This document shows, piece by piece, positions 10,620 through 23,862 of a stretch of DNA of 64,000 bases. The notes below the pieces were generated by a model, which was not told where the DNA came from, made no database searches, and saw only the letters and a list, made by a program, of their open reading frames with translations. The translations under genes and the position numbers were made by a program. The DNA is from Siphlonurus alternatus (Eukaryota; Arthropoda; Insecta; Ephemeroptera; Siphlonuridae). The stretch is from the NCBI GenBank assembly GCA_949825025.1, contig OX463778.1:19560196-19624195 (forward strand). The letters run 5' to 3'. Each line of letters begins with the position of its first letter. Within the stretch, counting starts at the first letter, position 1.

Positions 10620-13365
10620 TTCCTAATACTCTCTCATCCATTGAGCAGAACTAGAAAGTGCCATGCAGGAGGTGGAGGAGGAGTATAAGTGGTAGAGTCG
10701 AGGCTTAGTCTGAATAATAATGTTAAAGCTGATTCAACCCTCCTTTTAGAATTATGTAACTTTGTGTGAAAGACAAGCTTATTTTATTATTTAATATTCA
10801 TATGTAGTATTAGTGGTTTGGAAAATTAAGTTATAAAATTAGTAAAATTAATTTTGTGTATTAAATTATGTTATATAATTATGTATTTAATTTTTTGGTG
10901 ATTATTTTTATAATAATGATTCTCAATTGAATTATCATACTGCTTGTTTTGAGAAAATTAATAATTGAAGAAACTATATAACTGACAAGTAATTCAATAT
11001 TCTTAACCATCACAAAATCTATTTCTTTATCAGTTCGGAAGGTTTGTTAGATCAACAATACTATACATTTTTCATGGAATATTTTAGTTTAAGATTTTCG
11101 TGGGGTAAGATTTTCATGTCCTGAAACTAACATCAATATTGAGGCTTCTCATTCACCAGAACTGACCAGACATAAAATATTTGTATATAAATTCCGATGG
11201 TAGTTTGTGAAATTGGCAAGTTATACAAAATCAGTCTCTTTACAAGTTGGATAATCCGGTTTGCTATCATTAAATAATATAAAAAAAAAACTGAAATTAA
11301 TTTGATTTTCATGCTTCATTGCTAGCCAGTGCTCAATATTGTTTTAAAGATTTAAAAAAACAAACATTTAATATGTTTAATTTTTTAAATGATCTTGATA
11401 AATCAAAAGATGTGGAAGATTCCATTGATCTTCTTCTCACTGTGACTGTGTATGCAGTCCTCCTCCTCCAAGCTAGATGAGAGTAGGAAGGAGTCTTTGT
11501 TGGCGCCTGCTAGATACCATGTGACGGCCGTGCTCTAATGAGAAATAAAATTATTCAGGCGTGTGCAAATGTGCTCAAGACTCGAAGGAGCGAAGAAGCA
11601 AAAGAGGATTACTCCTTTGTGATGCTGTTCTGTGTTGACCTAAAAAAAAAAAAAAAATGTGCAAGAGTAAACTGTATATAAAAAACTACTGCTATAGAAT
11701 TAACATTTTAAATAGAAATTATTAAAAAAAAAAATAATCCCCTTTAGCCTTTTTAAAAAAAAAGTAGGTTAATTTTTTTATTAATAAACTTAGCATTAAT
11801 CAAGACGTTTTTCTTTTAAAAGTTCTTTTAAAATTTACACATAAAATGCTATTTTATACAGTATAAATATATATAAACTGCATTTTAATGCCTTAATTTG
11901 AAAAAAAAAAAAAAAATCTGAGCTTATATCTTGACAAAGGCAGCTTAGATTTAAATACAATTATTATTAATTAGAGAATACGAGAATAAATTGTATATAT
12001 TTTTTTCTATTTAGCAGACACAGACCGCGTGACAGTGTGAGAATGTCACACTGATTTGCTGTAAAATTTTCACTAAAAAAAGGTTGTAAAATAAATTAAT
12101 CTTGACAAAGAAAAATTCAATTCTAAAATTGGATTATTAGTAAAAAAAAAAAAAAAAAACAACTTAATTATAATATTAAATCAAATCTTTTTTTTATACC
12201 AGTAGTTTAGCATTGACTAACTGAGCTAAAAGTGTCATTTATCGTTTTGACAACTTAGTTGACAGGAGTGTTTACCAAATAGATGTATGATAAATATTCT
12301 TTTTTTTGTTGTTCGAAGAGAAAAAAAAAATATTTGTAAAGGAATTCTCACTCGATGTCTTGTGACAAAAAGAGACAACAAAATGGAAGGTCGTCCAGCT
12401 TCTCTATGGGGCTTCATTAATCTAAACAGCTGAGAGGGAGTATATATATATGTGTATTATTCCTCTCTGTGGAACCTTGGAAACAAAAACATCACAATTT
12501 ATAGCTTGGGTTTAAATGAAAAATACTAAAATTAATATAAAACAAATCAACAATTTTACGTTTATAAATCTAAAAAAAAAAAAAATCCCAATCTCCTTTT
12601 CCTCTTTATGTTGAAAATTTATTATGAGTATTTTATTATTACATTTTAATAAAACGATTTTTAATATTTAGGAAATTGAAAAATAAATTATTGTTTGAAA
12701 AGAAAATTCATTTTCTTTGCTTTTATGAACTATTATAGAAAATAGAGGAAGTAAAAAATAAAATAGTAAATAATAAAGAGAGAGAGAGAGAAATTGAGTT
12801 CGACCAAGTTATGATTTAGAGTTCCTGTTTATCCTTAGGCTAAAGTGTGTTTTCGTCAGGCAGTATCAGAACACCATCTGTTATATTGAAAAAGGAACAT
12901 AGGGGTCGCAATATGTCGATATATTCTAAGTGTATAAGGTGTGTCTCAGCTATATTCACCACTAACAAAAAATGAAGTTTTTTTTTTTAAAGCTTTTACT
13001 TGATGTCGATCGTTGCTCACAAGAGTCGATTTGATCGATCTTGAGGCAAAAGTTTCCAAAACGTTGACGCACACTTAAGTCTATACAACCTATCGTCATC
13101 ATTTCTGATGCTTCTCAGAATATTGGGTCAAGTTCAAAAGAATGAAAGAACTTAAAATGTATATATTGAACGTTCAATTATTGTGAGTACCTTGATACAT
13201 ATTACATCTTTATATCGTTCAGATTCTGCTTATAACTTGTTGATTGGATTCACGACAAAAGTCACGCAGCTCCTGCCATTGGCTTATTTTGACATTTTTT
13301 TTATCACATCGTCTTGCTATATAATTTTGTTCTGAAATTCGACACCTTGTCAAAGCGGGGCCTCT
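10616..13365. other. AT-rich non-coding DNA
   Basis: About 2.7 kb with many poly-A and poly-T runs (11641-11657, 11901-11916, 12141-12159). A less AT-biased patch lies at 11440-11640. No convincing exon. Confidence 0.7.
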
Positions 13366-13540
13366 GGGGGACATTCACAAAGCACTTTAACCCTCACTTT
13401 AGTCTCGATTTTTATACCTGGTGCTAAGCATGGTGCTAAACTAGGAGCTTAACATAATTATAGCCCCTAGTTTAGGACCATGTTTAGCACCAGGGATAAA
13501 AATTGAGGCTAAAGTGGTGCTTTGTGAATGCCCCCCCCCC
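13366..13540. mobile_element. Foldback (MITE-like) element
   Basis: Inverted arms of about 80 bp. The left end is GGGGGACATTCACAAAGCAC; the right end, on the other strand, is a G run followed by GCATTCACAAAGCAC. The inner arms share CTGGTGCTAA.CATGGT and CTAAACTAGG. The G/C homopolymer ends obscure the exact boundary and any target duplication. No coding capacity. Confidence 0.8.
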
Positions 13541-15028
13541 TCTATCTTTAAATTGCCCCTGCTGCATATCCTTTGTTTGAATGATAAAAAAGTTGCCTAA
13601 TTCAAGGCGACATGCAAAAAATCAGTGATACTAAATTAATAATAATTATAACAAAAAATATTATGTCATGTAACAAAGTTTCTAAATCTAAATATATTAT
13701 TGTTTTAACTTTTGATTTCATCATTCCGAATCATCAGCATGCATGCCTGTCGTCAACCATTGATGAGATTTTGGCTATGACGTCACACATAATCAGATCC
13801 GATTATTTTATGATCAAAAATTGAGGCAAACGAATGTGAAGTTGTGATCAAGTTAAATTTTATTGTGATGAAATGATGAAAGTAACGTTATTAAATCGAT
13901 TGTAAATAATGAAGTTACACACTGGATTGACGGTTAATTATGGGTGTAAAATCATATTCAATCGCAATAAATACCCCTATAATAAACTCTTTACTAAATA
14001 CCAGTAAGTATTTTTCTACAATTCTAGAAACACTTTTCTCCCACACTTTTCTAGTTTTGTTGATATCATCCACTTCCTTGAATTTAGTTGAGATCTTTTC
14101 TTTAAAATAAAACTATTTTCATTACATTGTTTTGATTATTTACACAATATTGTAATGAATATATTATATTCATTTAAAACTTGCTGTTATTATATATGTT
14201 ATAAAAAAAATACTTCTTCATATTGCCTTAAAAAAAACTATATCAAAAACATTAAATGAATCAATACATTAATATACATTCCGTAACATTCCTTTGAATT
14301 GATACAGACATCATACGATAATATAACTAAAATGTTCTTGGTTGAAATGTATACAGTTAATTAATTTAAATTTCATCATGTTAAAGTGAAAATGTCAGAA
14401 TGATATAATTAGAAGTGGCAACTCGTTACCTTTTTGTCTGTAGTCAGTAGCGACGTATACGTGTGGTGAAAATTAAATAAACAGACATCTAGCATTTCAA
14501 AAGAACATGTAAATTAAGTAAGATAATAACAAGCCTATATACTGCTGCAGTGAGACACATCAAAGTTGCGTGGTGGATACTCTTCTTTCTTCTTCTCGTT
14601 TTCATCGCGTGCTCCACTTCCAATCAGAGACAAGTGCTTTCTCTTCTTTCATACATTTCAAAGAAACCCCTGTTCTTCAGAATATGTGATAATTATGCAC
14701 ATATAACATTTCTATATACTACAGTTAATACTTACTCATTGTTATTTCCATTTTATATTTACATTATCGTTATTATATTTAATATATACCATTTAAATAA
14801 AACCAATTCAAAATGCATGCATAAAGAATAAAAATAAATTATCTTTATTCAAGTATTAAATATATAGCAGTATAGTTAAACTGTTGACATATTTTACTGA
14901 TTGCAAAAATATGTAAGCTAATTCCATAAGGATTATTCGTTATGGTTGATGGTATGAATCATTTCGCAAGGGTGCAAACTTGCATGCGGCAAGCTTTGGG
15001 TGTTACTGGCTGCGTGTGTGGCCAGGGG
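13541..15028. other. AT-rich non-coding DNA
   Basis: No supported gene. The frame at 14550-14831 is hydrophobic, unassigned and lacks splice context. A more GC-rich stretch begins near 14980. Confidence 0.6.
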
Positions 15029-15042
15029 GTTGTCATAGTAAC
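15029..15042 (+). promoter_or_regulatory. Candidate X-box (RFX-type) motif
   Basis: GTTGTCATAGTAAC fits the X-box consensus GTHNYYATRRNAAC at every position. It lies in a GC-richer patch (14980-15110) that also has TCTCGCGCAG. RFX factors act at promoters of ciliary genes (family knowledge). By rough count zero to one match is expected by chance in a window this size, so it is only a candidate. Confidence 0.2.
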
Positions 15043-16388
15043 GCCACCACCACCCCTACCACCCTACCCCTGTGGAGTATTCTCGCGCAGTAATTAAACG
15101 CCGTGGCTTTTGCTATATGCTATATGTATATAGTGCTGCCATCGGACCATACTGTATTTTGTGGAGGGTCTTAGTACTATATTTGTACAAGATTTTGGTA
15201 AATATGTATATAACACAACGTATATATTAATGATAAATCTGGATAAATTTGTATTTTTTTTTTCGCATATGTTATTTTAATATCTTTGCTTAAAAAAAGG
15301 TAATGCTTCTCAATGCTGTATAAATTTCACACAAATACTGACACACCATTATACTGCATACAAATTTATATAGGAGTTAATTTTTTTAATCAAAACTTTC
15401 CTTGAAAATTTATGCTCGTAAAATTAAGCGAAATAATAAAATTGATTGATTTTCCATCAATTTAATATAACAATTGCAAATAATAAGAAAGTATATTATT
15501 TTAATTTATCTCTGGTAGAGTTATGTAAATAATATATTCAGACTTTGCATGATGTTTGTAACGTGCCCCTAGCACAGCGTCTACTTGCAGCTCACAAATG
15601 CTAAAAAGGTTGCATACTCTAAAGGAAATCACAATATACTCATGCACGTTATGGAGATAACAAAATGTTTGCATTGATGTTACGTTATTGATAAACATTT
15701 AGAACTGAATGTTAACTCAAAAGGCTAGTAATGGGCATGCACTATTAACGACTGTATAAGTCTGTACGCAAAGTTAACACTAATCAGCAAGCATGAAAAA
15801 TATATAGTCTATTGTTGACCATCAGCGAAGAGCTCTTTTTATGTTGTAACGTGCTAATAATTACATTGTTGATTACTTTTACATTCAACCTCCAAGGCTG
15901 AGGTATTACGTATTATGGTTGAGGCTATTTAATCCCTTACTAGCCGAAGAGGAAACAGATTTATTCAGATGCTATTATGCTGATAACAAATGTAAATATA
16001 AAATTATATAGCACAAATTACGTATAACTTGTATGCATTTTCTTTAATCATAGAGTTAACCGCACCGTTCACCGATCTAAAACTAAGAATTTTTAGTTAC
16101 AAGCGAGTATTGATTTGTAACTTTAATAAAAATGTATTAAAATACGTTCTAAGTTAGAATTAATTAAGTTCTTAATTTTCTTTTGATGTATAAGGTAAAA
16201 TAATTTTAGTATCAATAATGACTTTAAAATTAATTATTTTTATGATTACATTAACTTATTAAATACCTTCAGGGGAACCATAATGTGACTCAAAGTTTAA
16301 AAACTTGTTATTTTTTTAACCACTTTAATAATTTTTGGTTATTTTGAAGGAGTATTTTGGTTAGTGGTGTGAAAATAAATCCACTCGC
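15043..16388. other. AT-rich non-coding DNA
   Basis: No exon recognised. The minus-strand frame at 15501-15698 has no identifiable domain. Confidence 0.6.
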
Positions 16389-16487
16389 CTGGAAGAGTCG
16401 ATGGGACTCTGTGCAGTTCTTGCAAGTCTGCAAGTGACAGGTTGTGGCGGAGGTTCGGTCGACCGCGGCGGCCACGCAAACTCAGCC
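16389..16487 (-). CDS. Possible internal coding exon
   Basis: A locally GC-rich minus-strand segment encodes GLSLRGRRGRPNLRH followed by NLSLADLQELHRVPSTLPG, with fairly high GC at third positions. Proposed boundaries are an acceptor ending GTCAAG and a GC-type donor (CCAG|GCGAGT), giving 99 nt with phase 1 on both sides. The acceptor tract is weak and the donor non-canonical. No family recognised. It could instead be an old repeat or retrogene fragment. Confidence 0.2.
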
Positions 16488-17999
16488 CTTGACGCAGCAA
16501 GCGATGATGTGCCAACCACAACCACACTTACATTTGCAACCTCCTGGGTTTTGTGATAGCTCAATCATAAATGTATACAAACAAAAACAATAGATTTAAT
16601 TATTGTATGATAATATAGTATCAAATATGTGTGATATTAAAATAATAATATAGCTGGTAAGCAATGTAAACATATTAAATATTATATTTTGTGTACTTAT
16701 GATTAAATTCAATGTTAGACAACTTCTATTTATAATTTAAAATTATTATTATTTTAAAATGGAAAATAAAATTGTGGTAAAGTTTAAATGGAATAAAAAA
16801 ATTATTATAATCCTTTCCGCAACGAAAAACAATCTTGGCTCATTTTTTTTAAGAAACTTACTTTTAAAGAAAAAAAAAAAAAAAAAGAAGAGAAAAATCT
16901 TGAAATCTTCAACGATTTCTCTACTTTATATTTTTGCAAAATTCTACGTGACGTCACAAAACTTAAAACAGCTGACGAAAGGTGGGCAGATTATAATTAT
17001 GTTTTAGCAAAAAAAAAAAAAAAAAAAAAACAATAAATAAAGAAATAAAAGAAGAAATAAAATATTATTTATAACAACATTTAATGAAGAAAATTATAAA
17101 GAGAGATATCAATCTATCCACTAGAATTTTCAACCTTAACATTTTCTTTACCTCATTTATACTGTCTTATTTTCCCTTAAATTAACATATAATTTACCTT
17201 TTTAACGTTTGCTCGTGTAGAAGGATTATGTACACAGTCAGCCTGTTTGTACGCATATCCGAGTTGGTCAACTTCATCTTTCTTCGTATTTTTAAGGAGG
17301 AATTCATTCTCTTGTAAATATTTTGTTTCGTCTTAATGAAGATTAAATATAAGAAATTGCGTCTCCATTACTTCCTCAATAAATTAGATGAGGAGAAATT
17401 AGATGTGTTTTTGAGAATAAAAGACGTCAGAAAATTAGGTTTAGACGTGTTTAAGATGAGTTCAGGATGAAAATTTTTAACTGTGCGTTGCTCTTTCAAG
17501 CCTTGCTTACTGTAAATATTATTATAATAATATTTTCCTATACATACTAGAGCTGATAATCTTGAATTATTGTTCCCTATTTCACTGTACATTAGATAAG
17601 GATCTATGACAGCGTTATTTACGATATAGGATCTTCTTGAGAGGAGATGATTCGGCAACTTGTGTGCGACAATGAGCAATTAGATTACAGGTGTTTTATC
17701 TCTCATGAAGTTTTAAATATCATCATTTATCATTTGCTATATCTTTACTCGACTGACAAGCTTTCTTTTTTTTTTATATAAAAATCTTTAGAAAGATAAA
17801 AATAAAATATAAAAGATTCAAACAAAAGTGCAAAGTCTTTTTATTTGGCTTTTATTGAATTCATAGGATTTACACTATATCACATGAATGAGTTTGAAAA
17901 TATGAAATTTTTAGGTTCATACTTTTTTTTTTTCTATCAACTGCTGTCAAATCAATCTTTTTATACTTTTCTTGCATTTTTTTTTATTTCTTTTCGTAG
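16488..17999. other. AT-rich non-coding DNA
   Basis: Poly-A runs at 16870-16886 and 17009-17030 and a CRE-type TGACGTCA near 16950. The minus-strand frame at 17368-17679 is unremarkable. Confidence 0.6.
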
Positions 18000-18165
18000 T
18001 CTTCAGTTCGCAGGGTAGGCGGGGGGAAAGGAGGTGGGGGGGGGGGGGCAACCGAGGGGCTCGGCGGAGCGGCGATAACGCGCGTGGAGAATGCGTCACG
18101 TGCGCCTCGTTTGCATTTTCCCTCTCGCGAGGAAAATGTTCTTGCAGGCGCCAAGAAACGACGAC
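18000..18165. promoter_or_regulatory. Isolated CpG-rich island
   Basis: About 165 bp of G- and CpG-rich DNA with a G homopolymer (18036-18048), several CGCG sites and GTCACGTG (an E-box, CACGTG). Surrounding DNA is very AT-rich. TTTTCC and GGAAAA flank CTCTCGCGA as a small palindrome (18116-18138). It may be a promoter, an unmethylated element or a first exon. No initiator or splice structure was confirmed. Confidence 0.3.
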
Positions 18166-21100
18166 GATTCAAATTTAAGATAACACTTGATGTGGAATCT
18201 AATTTTATTTAAATTTAAAGCAAGGTATTGTTATTTAATATAGTAAACATCAAATATAATACTACTTTTCTATATTGTATTGTATTTTTATTAAAAATAA
18301 TAAACTTTTAATTAAGTTTTGTATTATTTGTACGACTTTTTACTTCCAATTATCGTGTTTCAAGACCTAGCTCGCGTGATGAGTCTCATTCATAGATAGA
18401 GAAAAAAAAAGGGGCGTGGTTCAATGTTAAAGGCAATCAACTTATATTGACTGTGATCAAATGGATTGGAAATTTGACTTTTTTTTTTTTAAATTAGATA
18501 AAGTAAAACCACATTTATTCTGTTGAATAGTAAAGAAATAGACAGTTTTATAGTTTTTTTATATTTATGTCTGTCTTATTTTGCTATTTTTCTACGTTGG
18601 TTGTATATACAGTATCCGTTAATTTTAATGTATTCTGATAGTCTTGTTATTGCTTTTTGTAAGTTATGATAGAAAAAAAAAAAATCTAGAAAAAAAATCT
18701 CTATTTATGTTAAAAGTAAACCATTTTCGAAATAACAGTAACAAAAATGTACAAGTTCAAGTTGAAAAAAAAATAGACATAGAACATAGAAACTGAAAAT
18801 ACTGTATAATAAAATCGATTGCAATGTTGATTTCTTTGTTTGTTGTTTTTACAATGCTAATAAAATAAAAAATTATAATTTTGTAACTTTATATATTATT
18901 GTTATATAAATGTTTGATAATTTTGCAATGTTCTCTACATAGTATAGTCGAAACTTCGTAAAAATATAATTAAAACAATTCTGAATTTGATTAGTCTCCT
19001 ATATTTTTGACTATAATTTTAATCAATTTTTTGAAATGTATTTTTTATTTTATTTTATTTTTTTTTAGAATTAAAAAAGGAATGTGTTGCAGCTTAAATT
19101 TATTTGCATTGGCTCAAGTGGTGCTCCAAGTTCCTGCAAGTAGTTTTAGGTTTCCATGGTTCCCTCAGGCTATAGAGGTAAATTTCAGATCAAGCAAACT
19201 AATTATATGATGGTGAACCCAAAACATAAATTCAAATGTAATACACAGCTATATATTTGACTTGAACAATACACACATCATAAATTGCTTTCAGCAATAT
19301 TCAAAGTTTGTGGTATGAAATTGATTTAGGTTATTGATACTATAATTATAGCACGAAAACACAATTAATTTTAATGTAAAATTAACAAATTTGCTTTTGT
19401 GCAACATGTATAATTTTATGACCCGTATATACTATACGCTACATAGTTGATTATACATTGTAATTAAAATCATCTATTGATCATGTCAACGGAAGCGTAC
19501 AACGTTAATTGATATTTGCATACATTATTTTGTATAAAACAATGAAGTAAATAATGCGTGTAATATCGATAACGTACTTCCATAAAATATTAATTTACTT
19601 TTTTATAACATTTTAATATATTCCATCATCATAACCAGCAACATTACAACAACAGAAATGAATACATAAAAACATAATTATATAATAATATATTATTATC
19701 TTAGAGAGTTAATTTTCTCAATAATGTGTATTTAAGCTTATTACTGATCTGTCTTATACGCCCAATCACCCTTTATTTACTTATTAAATGTTACATTTCT
19801 AATTTGTAAGCAATTAATTAGTAAAATAACCTTCTTACTGTTAACTAAAATTAATCTTTCATGTTGTTCTATTTACTCTTAATCTTACTATACTGTCCAT
19901 GTATCCAATTAATAACTGTCTTTCTTTCCAATACAGTTTAACTTGTTATTTAAACAATGAAGTTGCTACCATAGTATATTTTTCAACTTCACCCTGTAAA
20001 GTTATTTAAGTTTTGAATATAAAATAATTTATTTATAAAATGAATGTTAAAAATTCTAAAAATTTAGTTGAATCAAATTACAATATCACGTTGATTGTTT
20101 AATAAAGTTGCCTCATCATACAGTTCTGTTTTATATGTAGCAGTCTGTACACGCACGTAGATCTACCACAAGCCACCCACAGTAGGGTTTTGAAGAAGGT
20201 AATCATTGGCAATTATCGGAGATTAATTTTCATGTGACGGTCCTATATATTAGCTAATACACTACATACATATATACGTAAAAGCATTTTCACATAGATA
20301 GATAGCGTGATGTTGCCACCACAGTTACCTTCATTGACACTTTATACAGAACTAAAAGCTAAATTTGAATTTAAATTGCATGCTTCAAATCGATTTTATA
20401 TGCATGTGTAATGGTACAATTTATGCTGATCAATCTATAGAATTACTAATTAATGTTGAAATTAAGATATAAAGATAAATTTATATAATTTTTTTTTATA
20501 TGGCGTGAATATTGTCCAGCTTGATACCAATTAAAGTATTATATAGACTTTTTGTTATATTAAAATACTGTGAAATAAAACAAAATATTTTTCTATAAAG
20601 TACAATATTATTGTTACAACATGGCTGTTTTTTATATTATGTTTTTGTATATAATATGAAGGAATAGATGAAACACAGTGGATGGAATATAGTTTACAAT
20701 GAAAAATGGCCTTGAGCGATGTATAAGTTTTATAATACAAATAAACAAACCGTGCAAAAATCTTGTGATATATTTTATATTATATAAAAACAAGGTCAAA
20801 AAGAGAAATTCTCTTTCTCCCAATATGTAATTGTAGTAATATTTTTGTGCATAATTCTGAAATACAGATTCAACCTGTTTGCACTGAAAACAACAAAAAG
20901 AAACACCCTCTTGCTAAATATTGAGCGTTTCACCTGATCCTACCCATACCATCATTACTTTCATCCGATCATGTGTACATCTTGCACGTGGTGTATAAAC
21001 TTTTTAAAAGAAGTCATGAGGATAGGAAATATCGAGTAGAAGGGGCGTAGGCAATGGGTGAAATCGGGAAGTTCATGTACACTATCTATAAGCTTGTGTT

Positions 21101-22471
21101 GGGATGATTTCAATGATTTGACCGATGGGATAGAGGGGTAGTGGGGTCATTTTCTGCTCTGCCGCTTATGCACCTTAAATAAACATTGGAATATTTCAAT
21201 AAAATGGTTTTATCCGCATTTATGTATTTTTTATGTATTTAGCTAAACTTTTTTATAATAATTAATATTCCATAATTTATATTAAAAATAATATTATTTT
21301 TACAATTTATTTTATGCTAACAATTATATTGGGTATAATATTAATAGTTAATTAAATTTATTTTTATAACATTTGTTTTGATTGTGAAAATAATTTGAAT
21401 ATTCATTATTTTCATCGTATAACATTTGTGGAATATGCAGATTACTACCAAAACATCGGAAAATTCTCATGGGAATTGCAGAAGAGAGAGATGGCAGGGA
21501 ATGTTTTGACAAGACGTATATAGAGCTCGAGGAGGTGGAGGGGGCTAATAGCAAGAAACAGGCAAATTGCGAGATAAGCGAGTGAATTGGCAGAAGCATC
21601 AGGCAGACTATATAGCATAGCAGCATTGTATGGCGTACCAAGATATATACAAAACATGAGCCAACTGTAATCAAGACTTTGTTCTCTTATGAAACAATCG
21701 TTGAAAAGACAATAGGTTTGGTTTATATATAAAAAAATATATTTTAATTAAAACATATAATTATATATTTTCTATATATATTGTAATTTTAAATCATACA
21801 GTTTTTGAAATGAGAAAAATAAAATAGTAATATTATTTTTTTTTTCATCTTATAAAGCAATTCCCAAATGTAACTTACAAAACAAATAATATGTATAATA
21901 TAAAATATTTTATATAGTTCACATCAAAGGGAAAAAATGTTATGAAAATTATTCAAAGAGAAAATTGAAGGCAACGTTACTACTAGTTGTACGCTACTGC
22001 TATCATGCGACGACTCTCTTTTTTCCTGTGACATTAGACGGCGGCGGTGATGGAAGTAGCAAACCAGCCTGTCTGTTTGTAATTTGCATCATCTCACAGT
22101 CAACTCTGTTCGCTCTGTTTGTTTGTTTGTCAAGATGGGAGGAGGTGGGGGTGCCTCGTGATTGCTTTCTCTGTGAGAATCTGATATTGACTCAAGCTCG
22201 CATTTACTGCCTGCATTACAGGAAAATCAGTAATATAAAGGAACAGAAAGAAACATGTTATAATGTTATTACCATGGTAGCTTGAAATAGGCTCATGTAA
22301 ATGGGAACGTAAAAGGATGTACTGTACGTTCACTTGTAGCGGAACAGAATTTTGACCATACGAACATGAAATCAAGGTGGATGGATATTCTATTCTTTTA
22401 CCGGTGGACTTAAGATCTTTTAAGATTTCGTTATTAATGTGTTTACCCTTACGATATGTTATTATAGTAAA
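18166..22471. other. AT-rich non-coding DNA
   Basis: About 4.3 kb without a gene I can support. Less biased patches lie at 20880-21180, 21430-21680 and 21960-22380. Their open frames on both strands have no recognisable domains and no clean splice boundaries. Confidence 0.65.
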
Positions 22472-22788
22472 GATTGACCTCAGTTGATTGAGATCTCGGA
22501 ATCGGACCCCTTGAATTGAAAAAGACTTGCAGAGAACTTAGAACTCGCCATCAATAGGCATAAGCATGAATATTTTGAAGTGGATCTGTCTGATCAGTTA
22601 TTTTAGAAAACTGAAGTAGTAGTTTATAACATTCGCCTTATGGACGGAAACCTGATGAAATTGAGTTATTGTGAGGATATTGAATCTGCTCAAACCATAA
22701 GCGATCATTCTCGAAGTTTAAAAATTTATTTCATTCGATTCCGTCTGACAAAAATTTCCTTTGACTTGCGTAGTAACTGAGGTCAATC
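22472..22788 (+). mobile_element. Short DNA transposon (MITE), family C copy 1
   Basis: Terminal inverted repeats GATTGACCTCAGTT and AACTGAGGTCAATC bound 317 bp. The interior matches a second copy at 47775-48110 in the same orientation, for example CTCGGAATCG, CCTTGAATT.AAAAAG and CTTGCAG near the left and GATTCC.TCTGA near the right. No coding capacity. Target duplication not determined. Confidence 0.8.
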
Positions 22789-23639
22789 GTTAAGATGAAT
22801 TACAATTTTTGTCTTTATATTTTTTTAACACTGCTCAGCATTTATTCTCATTACGTTCCTAGTAAAACGCTTCTTTGTCCGATGTATATGTAATTTTTGT
22901 TTCCCCATCTTGACATTTGCCGTAAAGTGACTCAGAAAACAAAGAAAACTGACCTATATAATTCCAGCTAACATAAAAATCTCCAGTTTTTTTTAACTAG
23001 CAGTAATGATCCCCTAATTTAGTTCAGAATGTATGCACCGACAGCTCTTACTTTTTCAACAGTGAACTTTTTTTCCTATAAAAATGTGTTACTTTTTTCT
23101 GTATTTTGGTAATACAAATTACAATGTCTCTATATGGTATATAAAAATAAACAAAACTGTATGGTAGTTACTGTTGCATTATCTTTACATTTAGTATGAA
23201 AATTTATATATGTATACTAATCTCCTAAGGCAATAAAACGTTCTGAGCATTATTCATGACAAATGTAACGAGAATATGCACAATAATTAGTCTGCAATTG
23301 TCGTTACATTGCAACCGTATGACATTATATAAACGTACCATAAAGTTCTTGGAGAACAAAAGACTATTATGTTATAATAGCATGTATAAGGTTTTCACAA
23401 AGCTTGTAAATTAAGTTAATATAATAGTATGTGGTCATGGTATATACTGTAAAAAGGAAACCATAAAAAATTATCTTCATTTTTGTTTAGTATTACATGA
23501 CTTGTAATGTACGGAATAAACAAATTCATAATTTATCATATTTTTTTTAGGCGAAGAGTTTAAAATAGAATATATATTTTTTTATATATTTTTTTAATTT
23601 TTAATCAAACCCTATTGGGTACTTCTACTTACTAATTAC
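22789..23639. other. AT-rich non-coding DNA
   Basis: No supported gene or clear repeat. Confidence 0.7.
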
Positions 23640-23862
23640 ATACTACTTTGAAACCCCGAACCTTCCGAAACCCTAACTTGAGCGTTTCGCGGGCTCTTCC
23701 GGAACGGGGGCGGCCACGGCCTTGCAAATCCATCCCGGCATTTGCCTGCGGCTGAGGGAAACGTGGAAACCTCAGCCAGGATGGACGCTACAGCTTTTGT
23801 CAATGAACCGGAAGTGCAATGGTCCAAAGCCAGGGGAACCACATAGTGGAAAAGCGCAACGA
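23640..23862 (-). mobile_element. SINE-like repeat, copy 2 (minus strand)
   Basis: On the minus strand the core CTGGCTGAGGTTTCCACG, TTTCCCTCAG, GCAAATGCCGGGATGG and GGCCGTGGCCGC matches the copies at 42620-42905 and 6255-6450. It is distinctly GC-rich against its surroundings. A GGTTCCCCTGGC stretch at the 5' side aligns with the B-box-like region of the 42.6-kb copy. The overlapping 68-codon frame is a by-product. The core resembles a motif I recall from interspersed repeats of several arthropods (from memory, unchecked). Confidence 0.7.

Noticed and set aside
14550..14831. 93-codon hydrophobic ORF
   Set aside because: Ile/Phe/Tyr-rich composition is expected in AT-rich DNA; no start context, domain or exon boundaries.
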